Origin: Clostridiales bacterium UBA6981
Lineage (GTDB): Bacteria; Bacillota; Clostridia; Oscillospirales; Oscillospiraceae
Length of the DNA: 5,320 nt
Direction: 5' to 3'
Assembly (NCBI GenBank): GCA_002450075.1
Contig: DJYJ01000042.1
Location: forward strand, 1 to 5,320
This document shows, one piece after another, positions 4,938 to 5,320 of this stretch. Under the pieces are notes generated by a model. It made no database searches and was not told the origin of the DNA. It was given only the letters and a program-made list of their open reading frames with translations. The stretch's first letter is position 1. Every line of letters begins with the position of its first letter. The translations under genes were made by a program, and so were the position numbers.

Positions 4938-5216
4938 CACAGAACACAAGGGACCGTCCCCTGTGTTCTTTATTTCTTTCTCATTGACAATTAGATAATC
5001 CTTCAAAGATCCCTTGTCTACTGCTCTCGCTGCTAATCGAGCAGAAACGAAAACCCACAACGAAGAAAGACATGACACTGCAATTGAAATAAGGAAAAAG
5101 GTAAAATCACCTTGAATAATAGCAATCCTTACTCCTAAAGCTACTACTATCAAACAGCACAGCCATACAATCAGATTTAGTCCTTTGGTCCAGGCCTCAT
5201 ATCTCTTGAATTGCAT
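4872..5216 (-). CDS. Truncated two-TM protein, paralogue of the next gene, fused to REP/RAYT remnant
   Basis: The open frame is 114 aa and starts MQFKRYEAW. ATG 5216 suits the G-rich SD (AGGGG about 7 nt upstream); ATG 5219 directly before it is the alternative. Two hydrophobic segments (13-33, 38-58) are followed by KDYLIVNEKEIK (72-83). This start, topology and strand align with the downstream 172-aa protein (MKFKRDW, then NYILLTEEGIIF), so the two look like paralogues. Here the PH-like domain breaks off after about residue 83. Residues 84-94 (NTGDGPLCSVS) come from REP copy 5 and the spacer, and 94-114 from the transposase-like remnant. The gene is therefore probably a broken copy that still has an intact frame; whether the product is made or functional is unknown. 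Confidence 0.6.
   Translation of the reverse strand: MQFKRYEAWTKGLNLIVWLCCLIVVALGVRIAIIQGDFTFFLISIAVSCLSSLWVFVSARLAARAVDKGSLKDYLIVNEKEIKNTGDGPLCSVSIRQASRMTGVSVGIVRKFSN
4941..4969 (-). repeat. REP-like palindrome 5 (GAACACA type, best stem)
   Basis: AGAACACA (4941-4948) pairs with TGTGTTCT (4962-4969), 8 bp. An inner GGGAC/GTCCC pairing lies within. The core is opposite in orientation to copy 4. It interrupts the truncated two-TM gene and encodes its TGDGPL segment. Confidence 0.88.
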
Positions 5217-5268
5217 CATACCCCCCCTATGCATTTGAAGAAGCTACACCGGAAACTGAGTCAAATAT

Positions 5269-5287
5269 TGGGACAGGGGCTTACCCC
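5269..5287 (+). repeat. Partial REP-like sequence 6 (TGGGACA type) with small hairpin
   Basis: TGGGACAGGGG (5269-5279) equals the start of the TGGGACA-type repeat as read on the other strand of copy 3, but then diverges into CTTACCCC. GGGG/CCCC (5276-5279, 5284-5287) form a short hairpin. It is either a truncated REP or the edge of another repeat that continues beyond the window. Confidence 0.4.
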
Positions 5288-5320
5288 TTCTTTTTTCGCA
5301 TTAACACCACATGCCGCAGA

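Noticed and set aside
4139..4969. CRISPR array
   Set aside because: The repeats vary in arm sequence and orientation, are spaced irregularly (tens to about 500 nt), and contain genes between them; no cas genes are seen.
5259..5264. Minus-strand TTGACT as -35 for the truncated two-TM gene
   Set aside because: No acceptable -10 hexamer lies 16-19 nt downstream.

Overview
The window looks like chromosomal DNA from a GC-rich, endospore-forming member of the Clostridia, probably a gut Oscillospiraceae-type Firmicute. This rests on a pyrH-frr pair, a spoIIGA-sigE sporulation pair whose pro-sigma-E closely follows the Bacillus protein, strong GGAGG-type ribosome binding sites, and GC-rich codon use in the core genes. 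The species assignment is an inference.

Left part (1-1290, minus strand): the 5' end of frr (ribosome recycling factor, running off the left edge) lies downstream of pyrH (UMP kinase). The spacer between them (377-583) is packed with at least six hairpins and ends in a three-way-junction fold that abuts the pyrH stop codon. An 18-bp direct repeat (17/18 identical) occurs just before this element and again over the pyrH ribosome binding site, so the pyrH/hairpin block is bracketed by it.

Middle (1291-2581): a ten-TM EamA/DMT-family transporter on the minus strand, with a well-formed sigma-A-type promoter (TTGTCA, 17 bp, TAGAAT). The divergent region up to 2581 also carries a candidate spoIIGA promoter with a 22-bp spacer. 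That spacing is the one known for the Spo0A-activated spoIIG promoter of Bacillus. A perfect 15-bp palindrome sits in the spacer, and the predicted transcript start falls at or next to the ATG, which has no Shine-Dalgarno sequence.

Sporulation pair (2582-4134, plus strand): spoIIGA encodes the membrane aspartic protease that removes the pro-sequence of sigma-E. sigE follows 26 nt later and probably starts at a TTG codon, which gives 240 aa, against 239 aa in B. subtilis. Together they make and activate the early mother-cell sigma factor of sporulation.

Right part (4135-5320): where sigG often follows sigE there is instead an AT-rich island. It holds five REP-like palindromes (core GGGGACGGTTC) plus a partial sixth, and two short minus-strand genes for related two-TM proteins. 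One is intact with a PH-like C-terminal domain. The other is cut off by a REP plus a short remnant resembling the C-terminus of a REP-associated tyrosine transposase (RAYT). Both genes end in a tail encoded by REP DNA (TGDG...). The island looks like accessory DNA remodelled by REP/RAYT activity next to a core sporulation operon.
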